From Arenicola marina (Eukaryota > Annelida > Polychaeta > Arenicolidae): a DNA stretch of 64,000 bases. Location of the stretch: the NCBI GenBank assembly GCA_964019135.1, contig OZ025260.1, forward strand, positions 32,048,254 through 32,112,253. Reading direction: 5' to 3'. The translations under genes were made by a program, and so were the position numbers. This document shows positions 29,425 through 42,410 of this stretch, in pieces; position 1 is the stretch's first letter, and every line of letters begins with the position of its first letter. Under the pieces are notes generated by a model. The model had not been told where the DNA came from and did not search any database. It saw nothing but the letters and a program-made list of their open reading frames with translations.

Positions 29425-29530
29425 CGTGGTCGAGAGGGTAGCGTACCCGACTGACGACCAACCGGTAGCGGATTCGAACCCGACATGTGGCTGGGGCTCT
29501 TTAATTAATTCACCGTTTCATCTCATTGAC
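29425..29530 (+). mobile_element. tRNA-headed SINE fragment
   Basis: cgtggtcgagagggtagcgt (box A-like) and agcggattcgaacccgacat (box B), followed by ggctggggctctttaattaa and cgtttcatctcattgacgca. It runs directly into the 25-bp array. Confidence 0.55.
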
Positions 29531-29815
29531 GCAGGTGTTCGTTGGCCCGTTTAGCCCAGGTGTTCCTTGGCCCGTTTAGCCCAGGTGTTCCTCGGCCCGA
29601 TTAGCCTAGGTGTTCCTTGGCCCGATTAGCCCAGGTGTTCCTTGGCCCGATTAGCCTAGGTGTTCCTTGGCCCGTTTAGCCCAGGTGTTCCTTGGCCCGA
29701 TTAGCCTAGGTGTTCCTTGGCCCGATTAGCCCAGGTGTTCCTTGGCCCGATTAGCCTAGGTGTTCCTTGGCCCGTTTAGCCCAGGTGTTCCTTGGCCCGT
29801 TTAGCCCAGGTGTGT
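29530..29815 (+). repeat. 25-bp minisatellite
   Basis: About 11 copies of ttccttggcccgattagccc plus aggtg, with pairwise alternation of variants (gtttagcccagg / gattagcctagg). It is followed by tacaaatggggcctaaagca, a SINE-B-like tail; SINE-B at 54366 contains the single-copy equivalent cagttccttggcccgag. The array therefore probably grew from a SINE tail. Confidence 0.93.
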
Positions 29816-30823
29816 ACAAATGGGGCCTAAAGCACCAATTCATCTATCCATCCGCCGGCGACGGGTGTCACGTGGGTTACTGCTGGGAAGAGGCAAAGTG
29901 CCTTGAAGTTATTCCGCCTCATATCGCTTTCACCCGTCTCCAATCACGCAGCCGAACTGACACCATACGAGCGTTGTTCCAACTTCCCTACGAACCATAC
30001 TGGCTATAATTGGCGCTTTTGTCTAAGACATTCCGTTGTTGTAAACCTGACGCTCGTGGTTCACGAAGACTAAAAGGATTGCGCAAGTAAATATGTTATA
30101 ACTATAGTTTGGATCAGAGAGAAACTTGAGAGGCGTACGCGCATGAGCATATATGATAGACTTTACATTGATATGATAGTTACGTATCACTGCTTTATAG
30201 ATCGTAGGTAACACTGCACGTTACATCATTTGCTACAGTAAATACAAGTATGATATAAGCATATACATAGTAACGGTGCTATCCCGCCTGTCGCGAGCGC
30301 TTTTTGTTGCTTCCCCATAATTCAGTTTGTTCGAGGCTGTGAAGGTGTATATGTATAACATACACCTGTTATTTAATAGTATATATATGATATAATATAA
30401 TAAGGAATGTGATGCTAATGCGAGCAATACCTCTTCAAGTATGTAGTACGAAAGTTCATATGTAGTATGAAATTTGTTCTCATGATGGCCGATATTTTAA
30501 CAATGCTGTACAGCTAAATTCACGCCTATCGTTTTACGAGCCACAAATTATTGGTAGGACTTTCGTTGTTTCTTTTCTTGAAGCAATCGGTTACTCTTTT
30601 TTTTGCCTACTTTGATATGTGATGTCAGTGAATGGGGATGGAGTTAATGTGATGGTGTTTGTGAATGGTGCTGTTTGCAAGAAAGGCGCAAGTGCGAAAA
30701 ATTACATATGAAATTTGATGGCTGAATAGAATTGAATATAATTCATTATTGACCCCTTACAGTGAAGATATGAGGTCATTGAAGGCTCGACTGTAACTTG
30801 ATTCATGTGGGCACCGTGATGTA

Positions 30824-30829
30824 AATAAA
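30824..30829 (+). terminator. Candidate KIF4 poly(A) signal
   Basis: A perfect AATAAA in gtaaataaagcatctcc, 1.66 kb after the KIF4 stop. It is the first clear hexamer I see downstream. Without transcript data the assignment is tentative. Confidence 0.35.
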
Positions 30830-30830
30830 G

Positions 30831-33630
30831 CATCTCCACTCTATGGTGACTGGAGGCGAAATCTGTATTTTAGTTGCATTGAAGTACATACCGTAGTTAG
30901 TTTCACCATACCGGCTTATTAAGGGTTTTTGATGAGAAAATGGGTGAGATTGTTGAGGCCGAAAACGTGCTACCCAAATCGTCTTACACACATCGCTACA
31001 AACAAACTAGCAGTTACATTTGCCGTTTCAATCTGCAAATGTGGCACAGGGATACGGTCATTTTTTGTAGCTCTTAGATCGCGATGTACAAACAACATTG
31101 AGTTTTCGCGGGGGGGGGGGGGTGGGGGCTGTGCTTAGGACATTAAAACAATATATATGCGAGGTCGGGACCGCATATTAAGGGTATGGATAAAATCTGA
31201 TCATGGTTCTTAGGATATCTTATGTGGTGCTTGGACAAAAATCGGTATGTATATAACTGCATTATGTTACACGTGTAAAAGTCCTGATCCTGGCCCGTTT
31301 TGGGCAGTCGGACCTGTTCGGTCCTCACATACGTTTTCGCTAAAGTTTTCCGGCAATGACCTTCAACATCTTTAACACCGCAGTTAAACTGCGCCGCTGA
31401 AAGTCTGAGCCACTGTCTCGGCCACGCGTCAACATTGAATAAACTTGCAATCTAGTCAAAACACCTATTCCATACATTGCCAAGCACGTCAAATTAAGCA
31501 TCGCAACGTTAATGAAACTCGACAAATTTTACACAAATGTAGTAAGCGATACGTACGTGTTCCCTGGGTGGGGGGGGGGGGTACTTAATTAAAAAAATTA
31601 GAATAACAGACTTATCCTTGTTGTATTAACGTAAGTGTGCGTTATTCAAATAAAGAACGGTAAAACAGTGCTCTATTTTAATAATGAACGCAAAAACTGC
31701 ATTATCTAGCTAGATAATTAAAGAACAGTTGTTAATATTGACTCGTCAAGTGTCACGGTATAATCAGTCGAGCTGAGCTGAGCGGGTGTGGACAGAACTT
31801 GCCAATTTGAAGACAAACAATGGAATGCATAAGTCAATGTTAAGCACCAAAGGGGCGGGGGTTAGATCAGAAATCTCAAAATATATGGAAATTCCACAGT
31901 TATCGATTGCATACATTTCTCATTATATCCGTCATATCGCTTTTCACAATGACGAACCGTTGTTTCCACAATGTGCTTCATATATTCGTCGGGCAGTGCA
32001 ATTGACACAATAGTCAATTCATGTGTCCAAACGTGAGCACATGTTATGCCTTTGAACATGCCATGAACAATTTTATAAGTACGTTAAAGAACTCGCTGTC
32101 GTGCATTCCCCAATTAAACTACTCTACGCTATCGCGTCTCGTGCTTTATTTTGCCAAATGCACTCTAGCTCGTTCTTTAACTAGTACATATTGCTGGGTT
32201 GGGGGGGGGGGGGGGTCTGCGGTAAATCCCCCGACCCCGCCAAAATCCGCTAGGTCGGGGTGATTTACCGCCAAAATCCGCTCAGTCGAGGCGTTTCACC
32301 TCCAAAATCCGGTGATTTACCGCCAAAATCCGCTCAGTCGAGGCGTTTTACCTCCAAAATCCGTACTACGTACTACAGGTATTTTTTCGCGGCAACTCTC
32401 TCTATGAACGCACATTTTCAGATTCCCCCCCCACCCCGCGTTCCCTTTTTTTTTTAAATATCGGCTGCATGGGGGTATCTTTTTCATCACAAATATCCGC
32501 TCTGTCAGGCATCAAGGCACCAGCGGAACCCCCCCACCAGATCTGTGTAATAGTGCCCGCCCGGTGTTTCTTTGATTTGGCTGGTGGTAAACTAACTTTT
32601 AGCTGGTCGGTTTCCCCTGGTTGACCAGAATGCTGGGGTATATCCACTCGAGGCATTTTTTTCCAAATTCGATCTGGCATAAGGCATCAAGGTACGGAGA
32701 GTTTTTTGGCTAATACCCCCGCCCCCCTTCCCCCAGTGAAACACTGGCACACGTTTTTTTTTGTTAATGCCCCCGCCCCTTCTTCCCCCTCGCTCATCCT
32801 CCACATTCTCCCTGCCACGCGTTTGTTGATCTCCTCAAGAGGAGATAAAAATATATCAGAGACACATGGAAACATTTCCATCGGCAGAAGCAGGAAACAT
32901 TAGTGAAAATCTTGTTGGATGGCTGTCAGCTCAGCTTCCTGGTCTAAAATCCGGTTATATTGCTAAACCCGGTAGGTAGGTGAGGACAATATGCGGCGAA
33001 CACTATGGGTGGTAGTTGTATGATGAAACGTTGATTTGGGCAATACGCAGTTGATAATAGAGAAGACTTTCGAGGTACTGCCATTGTCCAACTCATCACG
33101 CAAAACTAAGGTAGGCCACTCATGCACTGACTGTCTGAGGACTAAATGAGTAAATCACCCCTCCGAAGTCAAGATGTACGCAACAGTGGCCATGGTGATT
33201 TAGGGTGTATGGACAGAACGGCCGTACTACCAGAACGGCCGTTTGAGTTAGTGTGGGTGGGGTAGTGGTCTATGGGGGTGTGGGGAGGGGTGGTGTGTAA
33301 AGCTAGCAGCCAGGTTGATTGGCGCCGGCCATATGGCTGCGTAGTGTGCAGTGGGGGGGTGGAGGCAAGGGAAACTCACACTGGGGTGAGGTTAGTCCCG
33401 TTACGTGCCAGTTTTAACAGGCGTCCAGTCGTACCTCCCTCCTTGCCTGACAACACGCCACAAGGTTGGGGCTAGGGTGAGGTGTCAAAATGGACTAATT
33501 GGCATTCTTTGAAAACAGCTTAACCCAAAAAAGATGATCTGAGGATTTTTCAAAGCAATATTTTATATACGTTTACAAATCATGCCTTTCTGGTATCTGA
33601 GGATTCCAATTTAAAGCTCTCAACCCATAC
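30831..33630. other. Intergenic, no gene recognised
   Basis: AT-rich DNA with poly-G runs (about 31109-31121, 31570-31580, 32201-32215). A local repeat of ccgccaaaatccgctcagtc / gaggcgttt(c/t)acctccaaaa lies at about 32225-32365. C-rich and T-rich low-complexity stretches cover 32420-32810. No ORF has family resemblance. Confidence 0.6.
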
Positions 33631-33637
33631 CATCTCC

Positions 33638-33845
33638 TCCCCCACCCATACTAAAGAGTGGGGAGACCATACAGCCATTTTGGTAGTACGGCCTTTCTAT
33701 CTATAGTATAGACCGTGATTTAGCATTAGCACTGAGCTGTGACCTGTGTGAGGGTTTACTTTGTCTTGCCAACTCTTGGTTTGTAAACAGGACTGTGAGG
33801 ATGGCTGTATGGTTTCCCCACCCCTTAGTATAAGTAGAGGGAGGT
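33638..33845. repeat. Foldback repeat, about 42-bp arms
   Basis: The arm ctcccccacccatactaaag...accatacagccat (33638-33679) is matched in inverted orientation by atggctgtatggtttcccca...agtagagggag (about 33799-33843), leaving a loop of about 120 bp. Confidence 0.7.
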
Positions 33846-34069
33846 GGTGGTAGTGGAGGGGAGATCATCGGATCGCAGAAATTAAGATCATTGGATCGCA
33901 GAAATTAAGACATAACTTGTAAATGTCTGTAACTTTATAAGATATTGCATTCAAAAAACCTTGGATTGTATTTTTCGGGTTTAGTTATTATCAGAAAATG
34001 CCATGTAATTCCTTTTCACACCAGACCTAGCCCAGAACCCTAGGCTGTATGTGGGCTAAGAGGTTATAT

Positions 34070-34710
34070 TCGAACCGGCCGCAGACATGTGCAATGCCAG
34101 CCGCCATCCGAAAACAGATGGTGGGAGAGAGTGGTTAAGGGGGGTGGGTGGAGTGGGGTCTTTGTCTCGGTGGTGTCTGGCTGCCGGATCAAGGAAAGGG
34201 GGGTGCGTGAGGAGGGGGAGTTTGGAGATAATAACAAATAGTCTTTGTCTCTGAGGTAGCTGGCTGCTGGATTAGTGTTCTATAGTTGAGTGCCCCGGGA
34301 CCACCACTATTGACCACTACCTATCAACATATAAACATATTAATATCTCATAAAGTGATGAGATCGCCATTCAATGGTAATTGGTCGGATTTCACCCTTT
34401 TTTTTGCGTCTTGCATCTAATAAAGTGATGAGATCGCCATTCAACAGTAGTTGGTCAGATTTCGTATATTTTTGTGTCTTACATCTAATAAAGTGATAAT
34501 AGTAATCCGGCAGCCAGACACCGCCAAGACAATGACTAATTGTTACTGTCTCCGAAATCAGGCAACCCCCCCCCTCCCCACCCCCACCCACCTCTCTTAC
34601 ACTAATCCGGCAGCCAGATACTGCCGAGATAAAGCCCCCCCCCCACCTACCCCCTTCCACCATCTGTTTTCGGACAGCGGCCGGCTTCGTCTGTGGCCGG
34701 TTTGCCTGGT
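34070..34710. repeat. Large imperfect inverted repeat (foldback element)
   Basis: Left arm elements (ggccgcagacatgtgcaatg, ccgaaaacagatggtggg, ggtgtctggctgccggat; 34076-34186) recur inverted at the right (atccggcagccagatactgc, ccaccatctgttttcgga, cggcttcgtctgtggccg; 34604-34702). The middle holds a direct duplication of agtgatgagatcgccattca (34355 and 34425). No ORF of note; probably a foldback or MITE-like element. Confidence 0.7.
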
Positions 34711-35039
34711 ATTTGGCTGAGATATAGGCACTCGGTTCATAAGATGGAAGTCCTACTGCCTGTGTATGCCCTATATATAACAAGAGGGTAAGCATCTGAG
34801 GCTCAAACCAAAACACTAAACTATTAAAGGCTTATTTTAGACTTAAATGATGCTGTCACAATAAAACCTGGGTTTCTTCAGATGTACGTTACATAGACAC
34901 AGTCAAGTATTTATAAATAAATACTGTTTATCTATATCCATATGCCATTAATGAAAAATCAAAAATCTCCTGGTCAAAGTTTTAGACAAATCCACTTTCC
35001 TGCAACTCTGTGCCACAAACAAGTCAACAAGTCCTTTTA

Positions 35040-35925
35040 GCTGAGATGGGAGCAGAACAACTCCCCCCCCCCCCCCCCCCCCCCAGACAATGCCCCTCTC
35101 AGATATCCCCCTCCCCCGGATAACTCCTACCTGGACAACTCCCCCCCGGACAAATCCCACCTGGACAGCGATAGTGAAAACATGTCATCTTTTATATTGA
35201 AGTGGCACCCATCGATGATGTGATATGATGGTTTCTTTTCATGTGTGACTTTGTTATGGTGAAATAAAAAAAAAAAATCCCATCCGGACAATTCCCCCCC
35301 CCCCCCCCCCTAGGACAATTGCCCTTGGACAATAACCATCCACTGGAAACACATACCCACAAACGTCACGCCCACCCCCACCTGAAAATACCCTCCCAGA
35401 CAGCCTTGATCCCCTGTCGGACAAGCCCCCAGTCTGGGCCAATATTTTCAAATGCACCTTTCATTCCACTGAAACTTAACAAGACCTCAATGTTTTATTA
35501 TCTTATCTTCCTGTAGTATTTACGCAGCAAACACCCCATCAGACCTCCCACCCTTGAGATCCGCAGGATCTCACTAATAACCGAGCGATCGATGTATGTT
35601 ATTCAGCAGTATGTTTAGGGCTTCATTGTAAGCTTGTTGAGACAGCACCTCTCAGTGTATATGAATGAATCTACAATGCAACCTGACAGGTTTTAGAACA
35701 GACAGTGCCACGCTTCTTCACATGCTTGACTGGTGGGGATTGTCTGGGGGGAAGGGGCGAGGCTTTTCCATTTGAAGAGACGTGGGTGGTAATGTCCGGA
35801 AAATTGTGTCAGTGGTGGTTGTCTGGGGGGGAATTGTCCTAGGGGAGAATTGTCTGGGAGGGAATTGTTGGGGGGAGTTGGTTGGGGGGGAAATGTCCGG
35901 GGGGGAGTTGTCCTAGAACCAGCTG
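35040..35925. repeat. ggacaa/ccccc low-complexity repeats in opposite orientations
   Basis: Units of about 20 bp with ggacaa(t/c)t(c/g)cccccc occur on + at 35085-35420, and the complementary form gggggggaattgtcc at 35725-35920. Poly-C tracts lie at about 35063-35084 and 35296-35310. The inverted layout suggests a foldback with slipped, simple-sequence arms. Confidence 0.65.
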
Positions 35926-37340
35926 AGACACCGCCTAGCCGCATTCTATAGTAACATTTAGGTCTGGAACAACCCTATTTCAGGGTTGTTTGACTTTGCG
36001 TAACTCTCATTGTCCTATTCCTGAGGGAAAAGCTTGATAGCAGAAATAAACCTTAGTCATTTTTCTATTAATTCCTGACAAGTAATGACTAATCACAAAA
36101 GTAAACTGTCTTGGATGGAAAAATAATCCAGTCTGTCACCAGAACCATACACCATTTACATTACATTAGCTTTGACCAGTTGCCTATTGACTACAGGATA
36201 TTTTGACTGCAGGGAGGGGTGGAGTGTAGAATGTGGGAGGGGGAAGGGTATGCATTGTTGCTGGGGGTATGGTGTAAGGGGTTTTGTATCAATGGTTGAA
36301 GGGGTAGAGGCCTATGCCCAGGTGGCGGGAGATTAAGATAAACAACGATGTTTGTTTCCTCCCAACAGCCAATTGACCTGAAATAATACAATTTTACACA
36401 TCAATTATCTGCACTTCTGCTTTAGCCCATTAACAGTAATCCCTAATCCAACCTCCCCCTTCAGCCTCCTCCCCTACACCCCACCCCTCCCCCCTTTCCC
36501 CCCCCCCCCCCCTCCCTCTCCATGGTCAAATCATCTTGCGGTCAAAGTGTGAGTATAATATAGTCCCAGGAGACCACAGCCAGTCAGGCCAGTAAATCAA
36601 CTGACACAGGAGGGGGGAGTGGTCTATACAGCTTATATAAACCTTGTATTATATGTGCAGAACCCCCACCTCCACCGCTCCTAACTTTGGCTGTGTGGGA
36701 GACTGAGTCTGTAACCCACTCTGTAACCTCTGTTATATTGCTGATCGTTTTGTCTGTATTGTGTACTTCTTTTCAGGATATTAGCCAGAATTGTTTTCTT
36801 ACCAGCCAATACATTGAAACGTTTTTTCAAAAAAAGTATTCAGAGTATACAAATAACAACAAATATGGAGTCTGGCTTGTGCATTGATGATCTGTCTGAT
36901 GGCTTGTTGTCAGATTTGTTAGGTGTCATTAGGTCATGCATAGTTATAAACAAATTTAGGACCGTTATTTTTATGACATAGATAGTGTTATTATTGCAGT
37001 ATATGTAAATCTTAAGGATGGCAGTGCCATAGATTTATCAGTCATCTGCAACTGTGCCTAGTGATAATGAAAGTGTAGGGACTTGATGGAGGGGTCAACT
37101 TTTAAGTGCATATGCATTATTCGCTTGTACTGTCAGTATAAAGAAACACTGCCAGTGATGACCCTGCATGATGGCCCCTGAATAATTTGCATGTAGCGGT
37201 GATAAATTTATTTTATTACCCAGGAAATACTTTTACTGACAATTTATCCCTGGATTATAAAGTATATACAGCTGATGCATGGTCCATCATGACTAGTATA
37301 GCTCTGGTTGCTAAATTATACATGATTCGTCAGGATAAGA
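35926..37340. other. Intergenic, no gene recognised
   Basis: Mostly unique AT-rich sequence. A C-rich tract at about 36470-36520 includes a long poly-C run. Nothing else seen. Confidence 0.6.
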
Positions 37341-37428
37341 GACCCACTAACATTCAGGATGAGACCCAGGAACATTCAGGATGAGACCTAGTAACACTCA
37401 GGATGAGACCCAGTAACATTCAGGACTA
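37341..37428 (+). repeat. 25-bp tandem repeat, about 3.5 copies
   Basis: Repeated aacattcaggatgagaccca with small changes (gtaacactcaggatgagacc). Confidence 0.85.
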
Positions 37429-37439
37429 GACTGTCAAGC

Positions 37440-38260
37440 AGAGCTTGACAAGGGACGAAAATGGGAGTTTTGGGACTAATTCGACCATTTTAAGACCCAT
37501 CGCCGCTCGCTCATTGGTTGTTCGACCTGGCGTTCGAGACCATATCGCCCACTGAAAGCTGTAGCCAGGCCAAATTGCTGGCTGAAAGCGCAAATTAGCC
37601 CAAATTGGACCCCAAATATCGTTATGTGCTGGACGAGCGCCATCTAACGGCTGCTGTTCAAGGCGGGCTATTATCCAAGTTGAGGGCGTCGCTTAGAGTG
37701 AATACGTCCAAACCCGACTTCCTACGTGTCCTTGGTCACGCCCTTATCGCTCTTCTCGGACTCGTCATCGCTGAATTACGGAGCCCCCTAGCGGCGGAAC
37801 TAAGCGTGATAGGCTAAAAGCGAAGGCGGATTCCATACCCAAGGCGACGTTTGCCCGTCTTTTGCAACCGGTCCCGACTCTCTAGCGTCGCTATTAAGAG
37901 AACGGCGGCCATCGCCACCCCGAAAGAGTGCCGGTCCATATCGCCGTTGACTCATAATGGGAGCGTCGGCATGCAGGGAGGTGCACCTCTTGCGAGCGCT
38001 CTTGCGGCCAAACTGAGCGTCCTAAAGCAATTCTGAGGCGGTTTCTGTACCTAGCTCACATTTCTCTCTCCATTCATGCCAAATCTGGACTCCCTAGCCG
38101 TATACAAGGTACCTACGAGCCCAATACGTGAATTAATTTTGAGCGTCATTAAGCATAAACTCAGAACGCTATAGCGATTTTGCCGATTTTTGGTCCTATC
38201 TTTCAATGGTTAAGCGAATTTCGAAAAAATCCTGTAACCTTGACCTTTGACCTACATGGC
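37440..38260. other. GC-rich patch with a possible dispersed repeat
   Basis: 37500-38040 is more GC- and CpG-rich than its AT-rich flanks. Two short ORFs (37605-37817 and 37851-38036) have no recognisable domain. The right end contains ccttgacctttgacctacat, a motif I associate with dispersed repeats of marine invertebrates (memory, unchecked). No function assigned. Confidence 0.4.
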
Positions 38261-38922
38261 CCATCTACGAACTTAGCCTGACGATTGCCATTCCGCATCT
38301 TTCTGTGAATTTGGAAGTCGATATCTTTAGGCATTCGAAAGATAATGCGTCACGTGACAAACAGACACTAACTGAACACACCGACATAAGACGAAAATGG
38401 AACATTTTCGTCTTAATGAACCACAGAACATCAGTCGGCCATAGACCACAGAACTGCCGACTATAGGTCTGGTTCCGCTGTGCATACGTGATCGCCCCCT
38501 TGCGGTTATGTACTCTGAATCTATCATAATAGAGCGCGGGAGTGGGGGGGGGTAACTTTTCCGATGTTTCTTGGAGATTCGCAATTACATGTTGGGAATT
38601 TTTGGGGCTCGTTATCCGTACCATTATTGATTCAACACGAAGACCCTTTGCCTATTTACCGCGATCCCTTATAGCAGCCTGTGCAGTCCTAGATATTCGC
38701 GATATCACTTTTAAGGTGTATAAGGGTATACCCCCTCATAATAGCACCGTACGAACACATGGAGCGGAGAGGGTCTATAAATATCATTATATATATGAGC
38801 GGAACAACTGCGCATGGGCATACACTTCCGCATGTCACACCGTCACGCGCGCAATTAAATGTCGCTAGGTATATATGCTAGATAAGTCGTATAGGTAGGG
38901 CCCCTGAGGCGGGGGTAGCCAT

Positions 38923-39350
38923 GTCGCATGTCGATTTTAAGAAGAGGTCCGTGTCACATGTCGATTTTAAGAAGAGGTGCATGTCGATTTTAAGAAGTAC
39001 ATGTCGATTTTAAGAAGGTACATGTCGATTTTAAGAAAGTATATGTCGATTTTAAGGAGGTACATGTCGATTTTAAGAAGGTACATGTCGATTTTAAGAA
39101 GGTACATGTCGATTTTAAGAAGGTATATGTCGATTTTAAGGAGGTACATGTCGATTTTAAGAAGGTACATGTCGATTTTAAGAAGGTACATGTCGATTTT
39201 AAGAAGGTATATGTCGATTTTAAGAAGGTACATGTCGATTTTAAGAAGGTACATGTCGATTTTAAGAAGGTACATGTCGATTTTAAGAAGTTACATGTCT
39301 ATTTTAAGAAGAGGTGCATGTCGATTTTAAGAAAAGGTCCATGTCGCCAA
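38923..39350 (+). repeat. 21-bp minisatellite
   Basis: About 19 copies of acatgtcgattttaagaagg plus t, with variants tatatg and aaggag and longer end units (gaagaggtgc, gaagaggtcc). 21 bp is seven codons, so in-frame ORFs exist on both strands. There are no flanking coding signals. Confidence 0.95.
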
Positions 39351-40590
39351 GTTTTGATGTTACATGTTGATTTTAAGGCTGCCCAAATGGCGCGTTGTCG
39401 ATTTAACAATCGACGTGTCGAAACAGGCTCTCTGGGGCCCAATACGTGGCTTTCATATATACATGTATGGGAACCTTCACTTTGAATGGGCGCAGTTGAA
39501 TATAACATCTTGTTATATGTAGCATATACACAATGGTTCCAGAACAACACGAGGAAGTTTGAATTTTAAGTGAGAGGGGTGACGTATGTCTGCGGTCACC
39601 GCGCCACCACACCCATGTATAACAAGTACAAGAATCACGACATTAGTGGTGACTTGGGTGCTGGAACTACGGTTGTTACATAACCGCGACCAGACAAAAC
39701 GGCGCTTGAACTATTTTTTTTACCTTTCACCTTTGTGCCAACTGCTTAGGTCATTCGTTTATATTCGTCTATCTCATTGTGGCATATTTGGAGGGACCAT
39801 TCAACAAGAGCATGAGGCTATAGCAAGTCATCCGTAGGTTAGCAGGTGTGACACAGAATGACGCCATGTCGCTTGAGGTCAAACTCTGCCGGTCTGAGCG
39901 TTTGATTTAAACCGCGACCGTTTAATACTGCGTTTGGTATTGATCAAACAAACCCGAGGCTTGTTTGATGGCTGCAGCAATGCGAGTGATTGCAAAATAA
40001 GCGCTGCTTCTTGACGGGAATAACGCAAAGATGCATGTAAGGTACATTTCGCACTTTGATGACGTCGTCCTCTTTAAAATATCTCTGTCCCCCTATTTCA
40101 ATAGGACGCACATAAATGCATGAACGCCGCTGTATTTTAACATTGAAAATAGCTTTAGCGCGCAAACGAATGCCTGATTTTGCTAAGGTAAAGACAAAAT
40201 TTGTCTTCGTGGCAGTAAGATTCGGGTTGTTGAATTTGTAGAATGTTTTAGAAAGTGTTTTTATAACTTTTTCCTGTAGCTGAGAAAACTGAGAAAAAAA
40301 TGGCCTGTGATGGATTACGTTGAACGGGAATCCCCCCTTCCGTGTTTAGCGCAGACGACATTTACGTGAGGTATGCTGAAGCCGTAGTTCGCCCTTGCAC
40401 GGAAGAACGACGTGACCGGTTATGGCAAATAATGAACTTGATCTCATTTTGCGGTGAAGGGTTTGGCTACGGTAGCTGTTTGCGGACGGACCTACCGACA
40501 CATAGACAGATAGATATACATAATATAGACAGGTATATGGCGAAGCCATAACCAGGAAGACGTAGCAATGCCCAACCCGTCATCAAAGCA
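39351..40590. other. Intergenic, no gene recognised
   Basis: Unique sequence of mixed composition with short ORFs only and no repeat family recognised. Confidence 0.55.
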
Positions 40591-41240
40591 ACAACATCGC
40601 ACACCCGCTAGACATCAGTTACCTCAGTATCTCACTTACCGCAGTATCCAACTATATAGTTAGGCGGACTATATGCGGAAACAGCGCTAGGCATTAGTTA
40701 CCTCATTGTCCAATATTACAGTTAAGCCGACGTAGTGTCCAATGCTAGACATCAGTTACCGCAGTGTCCAACTTTACAGTTAGGCGGACTACATACGGAA
40801 ACCGCGCTAGACATCAGTTACCATAATGTCCAATTTTACAGTTAAGTGGACGCAGTGTCCAATGCCAGACATCAGTTACCACAGTGTCCAATGCTAGACA
40901 TCAGTTACCACAGTGTCCAATGCTAGACATCAGTTACCACAGTGTCCAACTTTTACAATTAAGCGGACTACATGCGGAAACCGCGCTAGACATCAGTTAC
41001 CGCAGAGTCCAATTTTACAGTTAAGCGGACGCAGTGTCCAATGCTTGACATGTTACCACAGTGTCCAACTTTTACAATTAAGCGGACTACATGCGGAAAC
41101 CGCGCTAGACATCAGTTACCGCAGAGTCCAATTTTACAGTTAAGCGGACTCCATGAGAAAACAGCGCTGGACATGAGTTACCGCAGTATCCAACTTTTGC
41201 AGTTAAGGGGACTACATGCGGAAACAGCGCATAATATAGA
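40591..41240. repeat. Degenerate compound tandem repeat
   Basis: Repeated blocks with agacatcagttaccgcagtg, tccaacttttacagttaagc and ggactacatgcggaaaccgc, alternating with a shorter block ending ggacgcagtgtccaatgc. Roughly eight to ten blocks in 650 bp. The last repeats the motif ataatatagacaggcatatg first seen at 40520-40545, so the whole may be bracketed by a direct repeat. Confidence 0.8.
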
Positions 41241-41739
41241 CAGGCATATGGCGAAGAATATATTTTTGCTGTAACCAGGGAGACGGATTTTGTGGAGTCC
41301 TCCTCCTCGTCCTCCTCCCCCCCGCAAGAGGAAAAGTCAAACATTATACAAGGCGCATGTCTCCAGTCTTCTGAGTGATATCGATTTATTGATAACGATT
41401 CGTCAGGTATGAGCCGGTGAACGTTATATAACCACCAGTCTGATCATGTGGTGATTCACCCGTCTCGTTTGACTGGTCTTACGAGGAGGGCGCACCACCA
41501 TTTCAGCCTGTAGTTTTTCTTTAACACTCACCTCATGGACTGAGTCGGCGCGTGTCGGCGTTTAGTTTTGCATTTATGTAAACCTTACGCCGTCACGAAT
41601 GTTGTATAACACATTACCTCCCACCCGCTCCCTACTCCACCCTCACCCCCATTTCTCCGTCCTGCACTGCCGGTCCATCTTGAGGCTCTTGAGGCAGAGC
41701 AATATTAGAGTTATTGCACGACGTTTCCGCGCAACTGAT

Positions 41740-41825
41740 ACGCATTCCGATCCGTTAGCGCCGATACGCATTCCGATCCGTTAGCGCCGATACGCATTCC
41801 GATCCGTTAGCGCCGATACGTTTAG
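41740..41825 (+). repeat. 26-bp tandem repeat, three copies
   Basis: cgatacgcattccgatccgt plus tagcgc occurs three times. A single related copy (gatacgcatcccgatccgtt) lies at about 42900. Confidence 0.9.
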
Positions 41826-42099
41826 GTTTGGGCTTTTCACTCTCGCGCGGCGCACAAATGACTTGTTGCAGTCGGTGTTCAGTCGAGTGCGTAAGGGTGG
41901 AAGCGACGGCGTTCTTCACAATTTAGAAAGGCGATCGCAATAAAAAAAAGTAGCTTAATCAAAGAGTAGTTTTGTTTAAAGGTGTTAATATCTGTCTTAG
42001 TGCCATGTATATTTATATTTTTTCGCTGTTCCCTTTAAAACAGAGCAGTTTCTTCAAGAATAATTCTCTGATGGATTAGGACACATGGTGAAATGAAAT

Positions 42100-42215
42100 G
42101 ATGTAAATAAAGTCATAATAAAAAATGACTAAATTAACCATTTCCAGATGGTGTTTTTCTGGAAATGGTTAGATCTAATTCAGTCATTTTTTATTACATG
42201 ATTTCGTTTACATTT
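42100..42215. repeat. Hairpin, about 33-bp arms
   Basis: taataaaaaatgactaaatt then aaccatttccaga is matched inverted by tctggaaatggttagatcta then attcagtcattttttatta, with a loop of about 10 bp (centre about 42155). Weaker pairing extends outward (gatgtaaataaag versus cgtttacattt). Confidence 0.85.
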
Positions 42216-42410
42216 ATAAACAAACTGAAAGGTTTTCGTGCAAGGAATAAGTTCCTCAACAAACAAATTTAAAATTGAAACCTTATTGAAACAACTCTTA
42301 TATAATAAATGTGAAACCATCTAAACATTTTACATTTTCATTGAACAATTACTTTTCATATAAGTTCTGACCACTAATCTGGCCTGGCCAATAATGTTTT
42401 ATTAGTAGCT

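Larger units (their letters stand above)
29161..30830 (+). other. KIF4 3' untranslated region / 3' flank
   Basis: No further coding exon is evident. It contains a tRNA-like SINE fragment (about 29425-29530), a 25-bp array (29530-29815), then unique AT-rich DNA. AATAAA first occurs clearly at 30824-30829. Whether the 3' UTR is that long, or ends at a variant signal earlier, cannot be told from sequence alone. Confidence 0.5.

Noticed and set aside
38977..39330. Repetitive MSILRRY / MYLLKID ORFs
   Set aside because: The 21-bp unit is seven codons long, so open frames on both strands are automatic. No homology, promoter or splicing context.
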